From positions 6,891 to 18,633 of the forward strand of contig PBPU01000058.1 in assembly GCA_002724825.1 (NCBI GenBank): a stretch of DNA of 11,743 nt, given 5' to 3'. Of the stretch, positions 1-6,986 are shown piece after piece. Origin of the DNA: Acidimicrobiaceae bacterium. GTDB lineage: Bacteria > Actinomycetota > Acidimicrobiia > Acidimicrobiales > UBA8592. Under the pieces are notes generated by a model. The model had not been told where the DNA came from and searched no databases. It saw only the letters and a list, made by a program, of their open reading frames with translations. A program made the translations under genes and the position numbers. Within the stretch, counting starts at the first letter, position 1, and the number at the start of each line of letters is the position of its first letter.

Positions 1-620
1 TGTATCAAAGCTTTTGAGGCAGCAACCGCCAACGGAGCATTCTCAGCTATTGCTTCTGCAAGTTCTAAAGCTGCTTCGACTGTCCCTCCCTTTTCAGTCA
101 CGCGTGACACCAAACCATAACTTTTCGAATCATCTGCAGAGATGGGGTTTCCAGTGAGCGCCATTTCCATAGCAACCGAATATGGGAGGCGTCGGGGCAG
201 TCGCAAAAGCGCTCCGCCTGCGGCAAAGAGACCCACCTTAACTTCGCGTATTCCGATTTTTGCATCTTCAGCCGCTACGAGAAGGTCACAAGTTAGAGCT
301 ATTTCTAGTCCCCCTGCTAATGCAAAACCCTCAATTGCGGCAATGAGCGGTTTCCGAGCGCCGTTTTCGAGAAACTGATCAAATCCTTTAGGCGGACCAC
401 CGGTCGCAAATGCTTTGAGGTCCATGCCGGAACAGAAGCCACGTCCGCTGCCTGTCAGAACTCCTGCTGTCAGTCCATCATCTGTGTCAAGCTGTTCAAC
501 TGCCGATATTAGGCCTTGGGCGAGGTCAGTATTGACGGCGTTCATTGCTTCAGGCCGATTGAGTGTTATCAAGAGGACTCGACCTCGTGTTTCGGTAAGT
601 ACTGCGTTGTTATCTGACAT
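1..620 (-). CDS. Enoyl-CoA hydratase/isomerase family protein (crotonase), C-terminus cut by window edge
   Basis: The visible 206 residues form a crotonase fold that should hydrate trans-2-enoyl-CoA to 3-hydroxyacyl-CoA in the cytoplasm. The CoA/oxyanion motif GRGFCSGMDL lies at about residues 59-68, and the second oxyanion block AIEGFALAGGLEIA at 95-108. Both hydratase glutamates appear present by alignment with rat mitochondrial enoyl-CoA hydratase: E106 (GGLE) and, twenty residues later, E126 (GIRE). Family members run to about 255-260 residues, so roughly 50 C-terminal residues are missing beyond base 1. The ATG at 618-620 has AGGAG five bases upstream. That site overlaps the stop codon of the preceding SDR gene, so translation is probably coupled. 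It is the last visible gene of a thiolase-marR-SDR-crotonase operon, which supports the beta-oxidation hydratase step. Exact substrate is unknown. Confidence 0.93.
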   Translation of the reverse strand, partial: MSDNNAVLTETRGRVLLITLNRPEAMNAVNTDLAQGLISAVEQLDTDDGLTAGVLTGSGRGFCSGMDLKAFATGGPPKGFDQFLENGARKPLIAAIEGFALAGGLEIALTCDLLVAAEDAKIGIREVKVGLFAAGGALLRLPRRLPYSVAMEMALTGNPISADDSKSYGLVSRVTEKGGTVEAALELAEAIAENAPLAVAASKALI

Positions 621-628
621 GTGATCTC

Positions 629-1399
629 CTATTTCGGTGGTAGTCGGACGCCACCGTCAACCCTGATGGTTTCGCCGTTCATGTAGTCGTTCGTGATACA
701 TTCGATGACCATTGAAGCGAGTTCACTGGCGTATCCGAGTCTTTTAGGGAAAAGGACGCTTTGTCCAAGGTGTGCTTTGAATTGGTCGGAAGCTTCACCA
801 CTTCCGTAGATTGGGGTATCTATTAACCCTGGGGCTACGGTGTTGACACGTATTCCCAATGGTACGAGATCTCGAGCGATAGGTAATGTCATCCCCACAA
901 CACCTCCCTTTGATGCCGAATAAGCGTTTTGACCTGTCTGGCCATCAAATGCAGCTACAGAAGCCATGTTGACTATTGCTCCTCGCTGCCCATCTTCGTC
1001 AACGGGGTCTGTTTTTGCCATTGCTGCAGCTCCAAGTCGGGTGCAGTTAAACGTTCCGATGAGATTTACACGAACAACAAATTCAAATTGGGCGAGTGGC
1101 ATCGGGTCACCGTTCCGGTCAACAGTCCTTCCAGCGCTTCCAATTCCTGCTCCGTTCACTAGGGCACGTAATGGCCCCATTTCCATTGCAGCGTCGACGG
1201 CAGCTTGCACTTGTTCTTCATCTGCAACGTCAGCTTTCACGTAGAGTCCGCCGAGTTCTTTTGCGACTGCCTCGCCTTTCTCATCTTGTAGGTCAACAAT
1301 GACGCAGCGGGCTCCTAATTCAGCGAGTTTTCGGGCACTTGCTTCTCCAAGGCCTGATGCTCCTCCGGTTACGACCGCTGATGCTCCTGTCAGATCCAT
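629..1399 (-). CDS. SDR-family 3-hydroxyacyl-CoA dehydrogenase, type II (HSD17B10-like)
   Basis: This 256-residue classical short-chain dehydrogenase probably oxidises 3-hydroxyacyl-CoA to 3-ketoacyl-CoA. The Rossmann motif TGGASGLG is at 11-18. D36 at the end of beta-2 predicts NAD+ preference, and NGAG is at 82-85. The catalytic tetrad is N112, S147, Y160, K164 (YSASK at 160-164). The stretch MASVAAFDGQTGQNAYSASK, the following GMTLPIARDL and the tail NGETIRVDGGVR closely resemble, from memory, human HSD17B10 (type II hydroxyacyl-CoA dehydrogenase), including the short insertion before strand 5. That enzyme acts on short and 2-methyl-branched substrates, for example 2-methyl-3-hydroxybutyryl-CoA, although members are promiscuous. 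The ATG at 1397-1399 has AGGAG six bases upstream. The gene lies 21 bases after marR and 8 bases before the crotonase. A generic SDR with another substrate cannot be excluded, but the neighbours argue for beta-oxidation. Confidence 0.92.
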   Translation of the reverse strand: MDLTGASAVVTGGASGLGEASARKLAELGARCVIVDLQDEKGEAVAKELGGLYVKADVADEEQVQAAVDAAMEMGPLRALVNGAGIGSAGRTVDRNGDPMPLAQFEFVVRVNLIGTFNCTRLGAAAMAKTDPVDEDGQRGAIVNMASVAAFDGQTGQNAYSASKGGVVGMTLPIARDLVPLGIRVNTVAPGLIDTPIYGSGEASDQFKAHLGQSVLFPKRLGYASELASMVIECITNDYMNGETIRVDGGVRLPPK

Positions 1400-1420
1400 A
1401 ATTCTCTCCTTTTTTGTACT

Positions 1421-1891
1421 CTATGTTGTTTCGATTTCTTCAGCCAAGACTGACGCAAGGTTATTACCTAAGCGAACAAGCACGGCTGCTAATTGTTGGC
1501 GTTCCTGGCGAGTGATTCCGGTTCGAAGTTGTTTACGTAAGATTTGATCCCTGATATACACTTCTTCGACTAGTTCTTTCCCAGCTATTGTAATTTCAAC
1601 AAGCCACACTCTGCGGTCGTCGGGATCGGTCTCGCGCTGAACTAGGTCTCGGTCTTCAAGTACATCAATAAGAGCCCCAGTTGCTGCTCGGCCGAGGCCA
1701 AGTGATTTTGCTATCTGAGTTTGAGATAGCGCCCCGTGCTCTGCAACGTAAGCTAGGACACTTGCTTCTGAAAGATTTAGATCAAGGTCATTGAACCGCT
1801 GATCATAGGACTGTCGTATCGCTCTGGCAGTCGCCATAATCGTGGACTCCACTCGGAGCCATGGGGGCGCATCAAGTTCATGGGAAGACAT
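1421..1891 (-). CDS. MarR-family transcriptional regulator
   Basis: This 156-residue protein has the MarR winged-helix layout. A first dimerisation helix covers about 14-35, helix-turn-helix LSQTQIAKSLGLGRAATGAL about 55-74, the wing with the signature TDPDDRRVWLVEIT at 88-101, and C-terminal dimerisation helices at 103-155. Family members are usually homodimers that repress their own operon and release DNA on binding a ligand, often an aromatic compound or CoA thioester. The gene sits between the thiolase and the SDR, so it is probably co-transcribed with the genes it controls. The palindrome at 3153-3165 in the divergent promoter is the natural candidate operator. No good ribosome site precedes the first ATG, which may rely on coupling to the thiolase stop 22 bases away. 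An internal ATG (M19, bases 1835-1837) has GGAG nine bases upstream and is a possible true start. The effector is unknown. Confidence 0.92.
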   Translation of the reverse strand: MSSHELDAPPWLRVESTIMATARAIRQSYDQRFNDLDLNLSEASVLAYVAEHGALSQTQIAKSLGLGRAATGALIDVLEDRDLVQRETDPDDRRVWLVEITIAGKELVEEVYIRDQILRKQLRTGITRQERQQLAAVLVRLGNNLASVLAEEIETT

Positions 1892-1913
1892 AGTTATCGT
1901 ATGGTTCTGACTG

Positions 1914-3092
1914 CTAGGACCGCCGTATCAGTGTTCCTGTTCCTAGTCCCCCTCCGCAACACATAGTCACGATCGCATATTCTTTATCAGCCCGGTGGAG
2001 TTCGTGAACTGCTTTGGTTAGCAGAATAGCTCCTGTGCCCCCAAGCGGATGCCCGATTGCGATAGCTCCACCGTTAGGGTTCACAGTTTCCATATCTGGC
2101 TGTAGTTCTTTCTCCCATGCTAAAACAACCGAGGCGAATGCTTCATTGATTTCAACAACATCTATATCGTCCATCGTAAGCCCATTATCGTCGAGCAATT
2201 TCTGGGTGGCGTATATAGGGCCAGTCAGCATCAGAACGGGATCGGACCCTACAAGACATGAATCAACGATTGTCGCCATGGGCTTAACACCTAGTTCATC
2301 AGCCTTCTCTTTGGTCATCAGGAGAACCGCAGCTGCCCCATCAGAGATTTGGGATGAAGTTCCAGCTGTGTGAACACCTTCAGGCATATTTGTTCTTAGC
2401 CCTGCCAACGCCTCGAGATTCGTTTCTCTGAGCCCTTCATCTCGAGATACGTTGTGTGTTGTATCGGCGAGTTTTCCATCTTCTCCGAGATCCGGAGCGT
2501 CAATACTAAGTATTTGGGATCCAAAGCGGTCTTCTTCCCAAGCTCTTATGGCTCGGTCTTGGGACAGCTTGCCGAAGGCATCTAATTCTTCTCTACTGAT
2601 ATCCCACTGTTTGGCAATTCTTTCCGCTCCTTCAAATTGGGAAGTAAGTTCATATCGTTCCCAATATCCTCTGTTAACTGGCTTCCCAACTTCTGATTCT
2701 CCTCTTGGAACAGTTGCTCCCATGGGGACACCGCTCATAAGTTCAACGCCGCAGCCGACAGCTACGTCAACGACCCCTCCGGCCACGAGGGCATAGGCGA
2801 GGTTTGTTGCCTGTTGTGATGATCCGCATTGAGCGTCGACCGTTGTTGCTGCAACTTCGAGCGGAAGTCCAGATGTTAACCACGCATTTCGCGTCACGTT
2901 CATTGTTTGCATGCCAACCTGGCCGACACAACCACCTACAACTTGGCCGACTTCGGCAGGGTCCACTCCACTTCTCTTGAATAGCTCTGACTGGACAGAA
3001 CCTAGGAGGTCAATAGCGTGCATGGTGGATAATCCGCCATTCCGCTTACCTAGTGGAGTTCGAACTGCTTCAACAATGACTACTTCTCGCAT
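1914..3092 (-). CDS. Thiolase, acetyl-CoA acyltransferase/acetyltransferase
   Basis: This 392-residue thiolase cleaves 3-ketoacyl-CoA with CoA to give acetyl-CoA and a shortened acyl-CoA (or condenses acetyl-CoA in reverse). Starting at the chosen Met, nucleophile C89 lies in VDAQCGSS, N316 in NEAFA, H348 in GHPLGGTGA and C378 in CCGGG. These match in number, from memory, the catalytic residues of the Zoogloea ramigera biosynthetic thiolase, also 392 residues. That agreement supports the start. The reading frame stays open upstream to a GTG at 3126-3128, with another ATG at 3108-3110. Only the ATG at 3090-3092 has a clear ribosome site (AAAGGG, five bases away), and it begins MREVVIVEAVRTP as thiolases do. 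First gene of the leftward operon; 22 bases separate its stop from marR. Whether it serves degradation or acetoacetyl-CoA synthesis cannot be read from sequence, but the neighbours favour degradation. Confidence 0.95.
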   Translation of the reverse strand: MREVVIVEAVRTPLGKRNGGLSTMHAIDLLGSVQSELFKRSGVDPAEVGQVVGGCVGQVGMQTMNVTRNAWLTSGLPLEVAATTVDAQCGSSQQATNLAYALVAGGVVDVAVGCGVELMSGVPMGATVPRGESEVGKPVNRGYWERYELTSQFEGAERIAKQWDISREELDAFGKLSQDRAIRAWEEDRFGSQILSIDAPDLGEDGKLADTTHNVSRDEGLRETNLEALAGLRTNMPEGVHTAGTSSQISDGAAAVLLMTKEKADELGVKPMATIVDSCLVGSDPVLMLTGPIYATQKLLDDNGLTMDDIDVVEINEAFASVVLAWEKELQPDMETVNPNGGAIAIGHPLGGTGAILLTKAVHELHRADKEYAIVTMCCGGGLGTGTLIRRS

Positions 3093-3223
3093 TTTTTCCC
3101 TTTCGGACATTAAAAAATTGGCTACCACTTGACTATCAGTGGTTTACTGCCGCCATACTGTATGGAGACATACTAACTAGGTTTTATCTTGCCGCCAAAC
3201 CTTACCGGCGAGATAACGGAAGA
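3093..3223. promoter_or_regulatory. Divergent promoter region between thiolase operon and acyl-CoA dehydrogenase
   Basis: All of this 131-base gap separates two outward-facing start codons, so it must hold promoters for both directions. Seen directly: an imperfect inverted repeat ACCACT-8-AGTGGT at 3124-3143; a TTGACT box at 3129-3134 that resembles a sigma-70 -35 element for the rightward gene, with CATACT 19 bases downstream as a weak -10; and the CATAC/GTATG palindrome cluster described separately. The leftward promoter is not clear. Assignments of -35 and -10 are inference from consensus only. Confidence 0.55.
3153..3173. promoter_or_regulatory. Candidate operator: palindrome CCATAC-T-GTATGG plus a third half-site
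   Basis: CCATAC at 3153-3158 and GTATGG at 3160-3165 form a perfect 13-base palindrome about the central T3159. A further CATAC at 3169-3173 pairs with GTATG at 3160-3164 across a GAGA spacer, giving three alternating half-sites. The cluster overlaps the proposed -10 of the acyl-CoA dehydrogenase promoter, where repressor binding would block polymerase. MarR regulators typically bind short palindromes of this size, and a marR gene lies in the leftward operon. Binding itself is inference. Confidence 0.5.
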
Positions 3224-4432
3224 ATGAGGATTTCAGTGGCTATCACCGATGACGAACTCAAACAAAGAACAGAAGCTCTTATTGAAGAAGTAGACCCGCA
3301 TGCAAACGATCAATACACCTTTCGAGGAGCACAATATGATGCTGGATTGGCCTTTGTTCATTTCCCAGAGGGGAAGGGCGGGCTAGGCCTTAGTAGAAGT
3401 AAACAATCTATAGTGGACCAGGTTTTGAGAGATGCAAAAGTCCCCTATCACGACCTTATGGTCAACCCTATTGGGATTGGCATGGGTGCTCCTGTGGTCT
3501 TGAACCATGGAACTGAAGAGATGCACGAGAAGCACTTGAAAAAAATCTTCACCGGTGAGGATATTTGGTGCCAGCTTTTTTCTGAACCCACTCACGGGTC
3601 AGATGTCGCCGGAATTCCTAGTCGGGCAATTCGTGACGGTGATGAATGGCTGGTGAACGGGCAGAAAGTCTGGACGACCCTCGCTCACTTGTCTAACTAT
3701 GGCATGTTACTCACCCGAACTAACCCAGATACTCCCAAGCATAAGGGATTGTCGTACTTCATCCTTGATATGCATTCCCCCGGGGTAGAAGTAAGGCCCT
3801 TGTATCAAATCACGGGTGAAGCAGAGTTTAATGAAGTATTCCTAACCGATGTGAGAATTGCTGATAACCAGCGTTTAGGCGATGAGGGCGACGGATGGCG
3901 CGTAGCGATCACCACTTTGATGAATGAACGTGTTGCACTAGGCGGCGGCAGCGGAGGAAAAGGCGGAGGACCTATCCGAACCCTTATCAATCTCTGGAAT
4001 ACAAAGAAAGACGAATTAGGAGAGCATGACCGGAAAGTTATGAGAGATCAGGTCGCAGACCTTTGGATAAAGGCTGAGATACTTCGCCTGACAAACCAGC
4101 GAGCGAAAGTGTTGGCAAAAAGTGGAGATGCCGGACCTGGAGGTTCAGTTGGGAAACTCTTTAGCGCTGAACTTAACCAGAAGATATTCGAAACCTGCAT
4201 GAGCTTGGAGGGAGCCGAAGGAATGCTTCACCCTGCAGGGTACCCCATGGTGAGAAGCGAAGAAGCACATGGAAGTTCATTCGTATCAGGTCAATTCCTT
4301 CGATCGCGTGCGAATACTATCGAAGGCGGAACAAGTGAAATTATGCGAAATATCCTTGGAGAACGCGTCCTAGGACTTCCGGGAGATGTTCGTGTAGACA
4401 AGGATGTCGCTTGGAGTGAAATCCCTCGCTAA
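3224..4432 (+). CDS. Acyl-CoA dehydrogenase (FAD-dependent)
   Basis: This 402-residue flavoprotein should carry out the first oxidation of beta-oxidation, acyl-CoA to trans-2-enoyl-CoA, passing electrons to ETF. The N-terminal helical domain covers about 1-110. The beta-domain follows with the flavin-binding block WCQLFSEPTHGSDVAG near 120-135 and VNGQKVWTT near 148-156. The C-terminal helical domain carries TIEGGTSEIMR (365-375), whose E367 aligns with the catalytic base Glu of medium-chain acyl-CoA dehydrogenases. A glycine-rich loop GGGSGGKGGG follows NERVALG, as in many actinobacterial members. The ATG start has only GGAAG nearly touching it. An in-frame GTG at 3236 has AGGA five bases upstream and may be the real start, shortening the protein by four residues. 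The gene faces away from the thiolase operon across a shared promoter, and its end lies 10 bases from the convergent PEP-utilising gene. Chain-length specificity is unknown. Confidence 0.95.
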   Translation: MRISVAITDDELKQRTEALIEEVDPHANDQYTFRGAQYDAGLAFVHFPEGKGGLGLSRSKQSIVDQVLRDAKVPYHDLMVNPIGIGMGAPVVLNHGTEEMHEKHLKKIFTGEDIWCQLFSEPTHGSDVAGIPSRAIRDGDEWLVNGQKVWTTLAHLSNYGMLLTRTNPDTPKHKGLSYFILDMHSPGVEVRPLYQITGEAEFNEVFLTDVRIADNQRLGDEGDGWRVAITTLMNERVALGGGSGGKGGGPIRTLINLWNTKKDELGEHDRKVMRDQVADLWIKAEILRLTNQRAKVLAKSGDAGPGGSVGKLFSAELNQKIFETCMSLEGAEGMLHPAGYPMVRSEEAHGSSFVSGQFLRSRANTIEGGTSEIMRNILGERVLGLPGDVRVDKDVAWSEIPR

Positions 4433-4442
4433 AGGGCACCCC

Positions 4443-6185
4443 CTATTCATCAAGAACAGTTACAACTCCTGAATCCCCATTTACCTGAATAAGTGCCCCA
4501 TTGGGTATTTTCCTTGTGGCATCTGTTGCTGAAACAACGCACGGAATGCCTAATTCTCTACTGACAATGATGGCATGTGACAGTGGGGCCCCGACATCAA
4601 CAACAACAGCTGCAGCAGGAACAAATAGCGGCGTCCAAGATGGATCAGTGATCGGCGCGACAAGAATATCTCCGGGTTCCAGCTCTGTTGGATCGTTACT
4701 GTCGAGGATGACACGGGCACGACCTTGTGCCATTCCGGGGCAACCTGGCATTCCTTGAAGCGTGCTCCCTGGTTCCAGCTGGTCTTCAGATGCTTCATCT
4801 CGACGCCTCCAAGTCTCGGGCGGATCTGCTTCACCATAAAACAAGAACTGTGCTTCTCGATCAAGAAGACCATAATATTCTTCTCTTCTTGCCCTGATGG
4901 TCTCCAACATGCTTAGGGGCTCAGCGAAAAGGGCCGAGTATTCAGTTTCCTCAAGAAATCCGAAGTCTTCGATTTCATCAAATGCTTCTAGAGCCACCAT
5001 ACGTTCACCTATGACTCGCATTCGAACCCGCATTTCATGAATGAGGCGAATATTGTTTGTTTTGGTTCGCTCTCGAGCTGGCAACCACGCCATCGAAGCA
5101 GCAATCCCCGCAGATAATTCTCCATGGACTTCGGGGTCGCCTTCAACCATCGCCAGCAACTGAGCTGCAGCCTCTTCACGTTGAGCCGAGCGAACTGCAT
5201 GTTGCGTTTTCGGGGCCGCTTCTTCTGGCGCTAGCCGCATTCTTTCAATAGCGCTCAAAGCGAGTTCAGGTCGAGTCTCCCAAGTAGGCGAACGCACTTC
5301 CCATTCATTAGGCCCTCTAGAACCATAGGAGTAGACAAAATCTTCAAAAGCTGACAGAAATTCTTGCGCATCACTTCTGTCGCTCTGACTTAATCGGTCA
5401 AGTAGTCCTTCTACACCATTGTTGAATGCTTCTGTCAGTTCGGAAGATGAACTTACAAGTCTTCCCATCTCCCACAGTGCATGGGACGGCTCAGCGGAAT
5501 CCACTTCACCGATACCAGTGATAATTGGCATAAAAAGGTCAGGGCGTTCAACAGCTGCTGCTACTCCAGAGATGATGCCGACAGGAACAGTCGCCATGTA
5601 GGTAGTAAAGATATGTTGGCAAAAGTATTTTCTATGCTGCTGCATAAGCTCCTGAAATTGGGCGAAGAGCTCCTCATTGCTCAGTTCCGAAAAGTCAGGC
5701 CGGTTCGCTCGAAGGTCTTCCGTGGCGTTTTTATCCGCTGTGAGTTCATCGAGGTCTTCAAGCCGTGATTTGCTCAAGACCCATTGGAACACTGCTCCAA
5801 TTGCCGCAGTTTTCTCCAAATCTTCATCCCCAGGCTGCTCTTCGTATGTGGGAACTCCAGGTAAAGCACCAAAGAACTGCTCATCCATATCCTGCCATGA
5901 AAGCCCTGGGGCACGAACGCCAAAAAGTCGGATAAGTGAAGCGTTTAAATAACAGTACCCGGCTACAACACCTAATTGGGAGAACTGGTCGGGTGGGAAT
6001 TCACTCGCGTCGAAAGCACCTATACGTTCCCATGCATCCCGCCAACCCAGCTCAGCCTGCCAGAGGCCGGTGCTACTTGTTAGCGGGGTGACAGGGTCTG
6101 GGAAAACTTCGCCGACGTTCGCGCGTGTGTATAAAGGGAACCGTTCTGATAGGTCGGTATCAGTAACGTAGTACTTTGTAGCCAT
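4443..6185 (-). CDS. PEP-utilising enzyme, swivelling-domain protein without ATP-grasp domain (RPH/phenylphosphate synthase-like)
   Basis: The 580-residue protein begins with RANVGEVFPDPVTPLTSS (21-38), the sequence type that opens the substrate-binding domain of rifampicin phosphotransferases and related PEP-synthase-like enzymes. YGSRGPNEWE (287-296) and the following SPTWETRPE are also typical of that domain. The C-terminal 110 residues are a PEP-utiliser mobile domain: GMPGCPGMAQGRARV, then GAPLSHAIIVSRELGIPCVV, with H537 as the expected phosphohistidine. No N-terminal ATP-grasp (PEP/pyruvate-binding) domain is present and none is encoded nearby. The protein could be the acceptor subunit of a split phosphotransferase, as in the two-subunit phenylphosphate synthase of Thauera, using an ATP-grasp partner from another locus. 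A ribosome site AAGGAG lies six bases before the ATG. It follows the HAD gene by 59 bases and converges on the acyl-CoA dehydrogenase. Substrate unknown. Confidence 0.85.
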   Translation of the reverse strand: MATKYYVTDTDLSERFPLYTRANVGEVFPDPVTPLTSSTGLWQAELGWRDAWERIGAFDASEFPPDQFSQLGVVAGYCYLNASLIRLFGVRAPGLSWQDMDEQFFGALPGVPTYEEQPGDEDLEKTAAIGAVFQWVLSKSRLEDLDELTADKNATEDLRANRPDFSELSNEELFAQFQELMQQHRKYFCQHIFTTYMATVPVGIISGVAAAVERPDLFMPIITGIGEVDSAEPSHALWEMGRLVSSSSELTEAFNNGVEGLLDRLSQSDRSDAQEFLSAFEDFVYSYGSRGPNEWEVRSPTWETRPELALSAIERMRLAPEEAAPKTQHAVRSAQREEAAAQLLAMVEGDPEVHGELSAGIAASMAWLPARERTKTNNIRLIHEMRVRMRVIGERMVALEAFDEIEDFGFLEETEYSALFAEPLSMLETIRARREEYYGLLDREAQFLFYGEADPPETWRRRDEASEDQLEPGSTLQGMPGCPGMAQGRARVILDSNDPTELEPGDILVAPITDPSWTPLFVPAAAVVVDVGAPLSHAIIVSRELGIPCVVSATDATRKIPNGALIQVNGDSGVVTVLDE

Positions 6186-6220
6186 TCTCGTCTCCTTTTT
6201 CTATCTGCAGACTAGAACAA

Positions 6221-6234
6221 GCTAGATCTCTAGC
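6221..6234. promoter_or_regulatory. Short palindrome GCTAGA-TC-TCTAGC between HAD and PEP-utilising genes
   Basis: Six-base arms GCTAGA and TCTAGC are perfect inverted repeats around TC. A further CTAGA half-site lies at 6212-6216. The element sits in the 59-base gap upstream of the PEP-utilising gene. A two-base loop and the lack of a following T-run on the transcribed strand argue against an intrinsic terminator, so a protein-binding site is the more natural reading. Function is not shown. Confidence 0.25.
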
Positions 6235-6244
6235 ATAATTGGGT

Positions 6245-6874
6245 TTACGATTTCAGAAGCTCTTGGACCTGCTTAATCGCTTCGGTGTGATCGGTGACAT
6301 GAATGGCATGTATACCTACCTGCTCCGCTCCTTTGACCATAGGTTCAAAGTCATCTAAAAATACAGCTTCGTCAGGGGAAATCTCTAGCCTCTCGAGGGC
6401 GAGGGTATACATGGCTGGATTCGGTTTCCGAAGTCCCACTTCAGAAGAAAGAATAACGGTATCAAAAATACTTCTATCTGGTATTGCGGTTTCCCAAGCT
6501 GGCATCCATTCCTTGACACTGTTAGAAACAATCGCAGTCATGCAATCTGTTGTTGCTAACTCGTTAGCGAAGGCCATCATTTCGCGATTGGGGCTAAAGG
6601 CATGTCCGAAAAAATATTCCGAGTCGGGATGCAGTAACACACGTGCGTCTTGTTCGACAGGGCCGATCGATGCGAGAAATTCGTCAAGTGTTACTTCTCC
6701 ACGTTCTAGTTTATGGCCCATTTCATCAGTATCTTCCTCGCCCAGGAAAACTGGAATGAGTGCTTCTGCGAGCAAGTCAATATTTGCATCGATAGCTACA
6801 GCCGTTTCGAGGATAATGTGTCCGTAACTTTCTGTGAGGACGCCAGCGACGTCGAAAAGAACTGCTTTTACCAC
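6245..6874 (-). CDS. HAD-superfamily hydrolase, subfamily IA-like
   Basis: This 209-residue protein has the four HAD motifs. Motif I is FDVAGVL (7-13) with nucleophile D8, motif II is IVSNS (115-119), motif III is K150 in LRKPNP, and motif IV is FLDD (172-175). A helical cap occupies about 15-95. The residue two after the nucleophile, normally the Asp acting as general acid in phosphatases, is Ala10. DxGGVL-type variants with a small residue there are known in this subfamily, including the N-terminal domain of ACAD10-like proteins, so phosphatase activity is uncertain. The start is GTG at 6872-6874 with no clear ribosome site. No other start in this frame was found before an upstream in-frame stop, so it is accepted by elimination. 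It heads the leftward pair with the PEP-utilising gene and diverges from the crotonase at 6987. Physiological substrate unknown. Confidence 0.88.
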   Translation of the reverse strand: MVKAVLFDVAGVLTESYGHIILETAVAIDANIDLLAEALIPVFLGEEDTDEMGHKLERGEVTLDEFLASIGPVEQDARVLLHPDSEYFFGHAFSPNREMMAFANELATTDCMTAIVSNSVKEWMPAWETAIPDRSIFDTVILSSEVGLRKPNPAMYTLALERLEISPDEAVFLDDFEPMVKGAEQVGIHAIHVTDHTEAIKQVQELLKS

Positions 6875-6986
6875 CTTTGGAGAATAGCCTATTTCGAGGT
6901 GTCCGGAAATTCTTACAGCCTGCTATTGAAGAATCGATCAATCACCAGCTCACCGCTCCAGTCAGGTTCTCGGCTACGCTTAGAAG
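6875..6986. promoter_or_regulatory. Divergent intergenic region between HAD hydrolase and crotonase
   Basis: This 112-base gap separates two outward-facing genes and must contain both promoters. A perfect 11-base palindrome AATAG-C-CTATT lies at 6883-6893, immediately upstream of the HAD start codon, and could be an operator or chance. I see no convincing -35/-10 pair for either direction and only a weak AGAAG ahead of the crotonase ATG. Confidence 0.4.

Noticed and set aside
3093..3128. Longer thiolase start at the GTG at 3126-3128
   Set aside because: It lacks a ribosome site, lies inside the promoter inverted repeat, and adds 12 residues not expected in thiolases; the ATG at 3090-3092 has AAAGGG at good spacing and gives canonical catalytic numbering.
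4433..4442. Bidirectional terminator expected between convergent acyl-CoA dehydrogenase and PEP-utilising genes
   Set aside because: Only ten bases separate the stop codons and no stem-loop with a T-run is visible there; any terminator would have to lie inside coding sequence.
6303..6827. Open plus-strand frame of 174 codons opposite the HAD hydrolase
   Set aside because: No family motifs, Ser-rich composition, and full overlap with a well-supported HAD gene.
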